Source of the DNA: Pseudomonas eucalypticola
Lineage (GTDB): Bacteria; Pseudomonadota; Gammaproteobacteria; Pseudomonadales; Pseudomonadaceae
Assembly: GCF_013374995.1 (NCBI RefSeq)
Contig: NZ_CP056030.1
Span: forward strand, 5,116,501 to 5,180,500
Length of the DNA: 64,000 nucleotides
Direction of reading: 5' to 3'
Shown piece after piece: positions 62,240 through 64,000 of this stretch. Under the pieces are notes generated by a model. That model was not told where the DNA came from, did not search any database, and saw only the letters and a program-made list of their open reading frames with translations. A program made the position numbers and the translations under genes. Numbering within the stretch: position 1 is the first letter of the stretch; the number at the start of each line of letters is the position of its first letter.

Positions 62240-63118
62240 TTAGACCAGGACGCCGGTCTGGCGCAGGGCCTGACGCAGCGTTTCGTGATAAGGGGCGCTC
62301 AACCAGGTGAGCGGCAGGCGAATGCCTTCAGGCATCAGGCCCATTTCGTGCAATGCCCATTTCACGGGAATCGGGTTGGCTTCCAGGAACAGGTTCTTGT
62401 GCAACGGCATGAGTTGTTCGTTGATGGCGCGGGCTTCGGCAGCCTCGCCACGCAGGGCAGCGGCGCACAGCTCGTGCATGGCGCGCGGCGCGACGTTGGC
62501 GGTGACCGAAATGTTGCCCTTGCCACCCAGCAGAATCAGTTCGACGGCAGTCGGGTCATCACCGGACAGCAGCAGGAAGTCGCTGGAGACGCCGGCCAGG
62601 ATGTCCTTGGCGCGCTGCAGGTCGCCGGTGGCTTCCTTGATGCCGATGATGTTCGGCACGGTGGACAGGCGGATCACGGTCTCGGCCTTCATGTCGCAGG
62701 CGGTGCGGCCTGGCACGTTGTAGAGGATCTGCGGGATGTCCACGGCTTCGGCGACGTGCTTGAAGTGCTGGTACAGCCCTTCCTGGGTCGGCTTGTTGTA
62801 GTACGGGGTTACCAGCAGGCAGGCATCGGCGCCGGCTTCCTTGGCGTTGCGGGTCAGTTCGACTGCCTCGCGGGTGGAGTTGGCACCGGTACCGGCGATG
62901 ACCGGAATGCGCCCGGCGACCTGCTCGACCACACGATGGATCACATCGATGTGTTCCTTGTAGTCCAGGGTCGCGGACTCGCCGGTGGTGCCCACGGCGA
63001 CGATGGCGTCAGTGCCTTCCTTCAGGTGGAAGTCCACGAGTTTGCTGAGGCTGTCCCAGTCGAGACGACCTTCTGCGTCCATGGGTGTGACCAGTGCCAC
63101 CATACTGCCCGCAATCAT
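62240..63118 (-). CDS. dapA: 4-hydroxy-tetrahydrodipicolinate synthase
   Basis: This 292-residue TIM-barrel aldolase condenses pyruvate with aspartate semialdehyde, the first step towards lysine and diaminopimelate. Catalytic residues match E. coli numbering: Thr44/Thr45 in GTTGES, Tyr133 in LYNVPGRT and the Schiff-base Lys161 in [12 protein letters not shown] 63118 starts the standard protein; the frame runs 28 codons upstream. It heads the dapA-bamC-MBL-purC series. Confidence 0.96.
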   Translation of the reverse strand: MIAGSMVALVTPMDAEGRLDWDSLSKLVDFHLKEGTDAIVAVGTTGESATLDYKEHIDVIHRVVEQVAGRIPVIAGTGANSTREAVELTRNAKEAGADACLLVTPYYNKPTQEGLYQHFKHVAEAVDIPQILYNVPGRTACDMKAETVIRLSTVPNIIGIKEATGDLQRAKDILAGVSSDFLLLSGDDPTAVELILLGGKGNISVTANVAPRAMHELCAAALRGEAAEARAINEQLMPLHKNLFLEANPIPVKWALHEMGLMPEGIRLPLTWLSAPYHETLRQALRQTGVLV

Positions 63119-63437
63119 GCAACCGCTCCTGCCGGAAAAAGAGAGCGGTAATGGTACTGGGGCCATGTGCCTTGCACAAGCGAAGTACCACGATGCGAGC
63201 ATTCCCCTTGGCGCTGCTTTTCGCTACCCTTCAGACTTTGATCGGTACCGGTGGGTGTGTTTGTCCGGTTTGCTACGTGCCAGAAGCGCCGCAAACCCTT
63301 GTTCCTGAGCCGCCGATCCCCTGCCAACGGGTGCTTTCGTACCGTTGCCGGCATATCGCCCGGGCGCCACGGGGTCATCAGGCCCAGCCACCATGTCTAC
63401 TTTACGTACCGACCGCTCATCGCTTTAGGAATGCTGC
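63119..63437. other. Divergent control region of dapA and gcvR
   Basis: This 319-base gap has no supported gene. A frame beginning at 63193 would give a hydrophobic start ([14 protein letters not shown]) but runs into gcvR in another frame and lacks a ribosome site. Promoters of dapA and gcvR must lie here. No operator is recognised. Confidence 0.6.
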
Positions 63438-63998
63438 ATGTCCACCCCCACAGTTCGCGAACAATTCCTTGTCATCAGTGCCCTTGGCCCTAACCCCATG
63501 GAGCTGACCAACGTGCTGTGCCGTGCCAGCCACGACAGCCGTTGCTCCGTGGTGACCTCGCGCCTGACCCGCCACGGCGAGTACAGCGCCCTGGTGCTGC
63601 AGGTGTCGGGCAACTGGGACGCCCTGGCGCGCCTGGAAACCAGCCTCGGCTCGCTGGCCAAGAAGCACGGCTTCACCGTCAACCTGGTGCGCAGCGCCAC
63701 GCTGGAAAGCCGCCCCATGTCGCTGCCCTACGTGGCGTACGTCAGCTCGGTGTACCGCTCGGACATCATCAACGAGCTGTGCCAGTTCTTCATCGACCAC
63801 AACGTGGAACTGGAGAACCTGACCTGCGACACCTACCAGGCCCCGCAGACCGGCGGCACCATGCTCAACGCCACCTTTACCGTGACCCTGCCGGCCGGCG
63901 TGCAGATCAGCTGGCTGCGCGACCAGTTCCTGGACTTCGCCGACGCCCTGAACCTGGACGCGCTCATCGAGCCGTGGCGCCCACAGAACCCCATGTAA
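63438..63998 (+). CDS. gcvR: Glycine cleavage system transcriptional repressor (two ACT domains)
   Basis: This 186-residue cytosolic protein has two ACT-type domains (about 8-80 and 92-165), as in GcvR, which antagonises the activator GcvA in other gamma-proteobacteria. The first begins FLVISALGPNPMELTNVLCRASHDSRCSVVTSRLTRHGEYSALVLQV and the second YVSSVYRSDIINELCQFFIDHNVELENLTCDTYQAP. Its stop lies two bases before the window end, so the downstream neighbour (often bcp) is not visible. Confidence 0.93.
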   Translation: MSTPTVREQFLVISALGPNPMELTNVLCRASHDSRCSVVTSRLTRHGEYSALVLQVSGNWDALARLETSLGSLAKKHGFTVNLVRSATLESRPMSLPYVAYVSSVYRSDIINELCQFFIDHNVELENLTCDTYQAPQTGGTMLNATFTVTLPAGVQISWLRDQFLDFADALNLDALIEPWRPQNPM

Positions 63999-64000
63999 GA

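Noticed and set aside
63193..63507. Lipoprotein-like frame ending in TLIGTGGC
   Set aside because: It has no ribosome site and continues into gcvR in a different frame.

Overview
The window reads as a stretch of a Pseudomonas chromosome, probably from the P. putida group or a close relative. This rests on the dense GC-rich coding, on family-level gene content (aceK, the dapA-bamC-MBL-purC block beside tRNA-Ser and gcvR, ycgN, ycgL-rnd, DUF2790, lpxO, sfnG) and on short palindromic REP-type intergenic repeats. I see no prophage, integron, insertion sequence or CRISPR array. Almost all of it is ordinary chromosome with short intergenic gaps. The species cannot be fixed from the sequence alone.

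Layout: 1-6.7 kb carries the end of an EAL protein, a GAF histidine kinase, an AHSA1 protein, an EptA-type lipid A phosphoethanolamine transferase behind a ColR-like box, a GyrI-like protein, an AraC regulator, a 35-codon lysine-rich gene and a LysE exporter. 6.9-9.2 kb holds a nitronate monooxygenase and a Cys/Met-metabolism PLP enzyme in tandem. 9.2-20.6 kb holds small membrane, stress and housekeeping genes: DUF998, DUF2790, GNAT, a deformylase, YihY, CsbD, a secreted beta-helix protein, CvfB, a TorF-like porin and aceK. 20.8-26.7 kb has an EamA exporter between direct repeats, then a polyamine module (gamma-glutamylpolyamine synthetase, periplasmic binding protein, PuuB-type oxidase) with a divergent AraC regulator. 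26.8-46.4 kb has lpxO, cysK, a MoxR/VWA pair, oligopeptidase B, ycgN, a nitroreductase, ycgL-rnd and an iron alcohol dehydrogenase. It also carries a tandem REP array at 39.8-40.2 kb.

46.5-51.1 kb has an intact MntA-type antitoxin next to a gutted HepT toxin remnant, a GT39 membrane glycosyltransferase, and a histidine kinase coupled to a response regulator with a TPR tail. 51.4-59.2 kb is an organosulfur block: sfnG, an SfnB/DszC-like flavoprotein and a full Liv-type ABC transporter, arranged as three transcription units. Each unit starts behind a plausible sigma-54 -24/-12 element, so they look co-regulated. 59.4-64 kb is the conserved tRNA-Ser(CGA), purC, MBL hydrolase, bamC, dapA and gcvR block.

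The most interesting items are the three matching sigma-54 elements around the organosulfur/ABC block, the HepT remnant that has lost its catalytic motif while its antitoxin stays open, the 95-bp-period REP array, and a hairpin whose only mismatches are G-U pairs on one strand. I did not find a convincing wholly new system.
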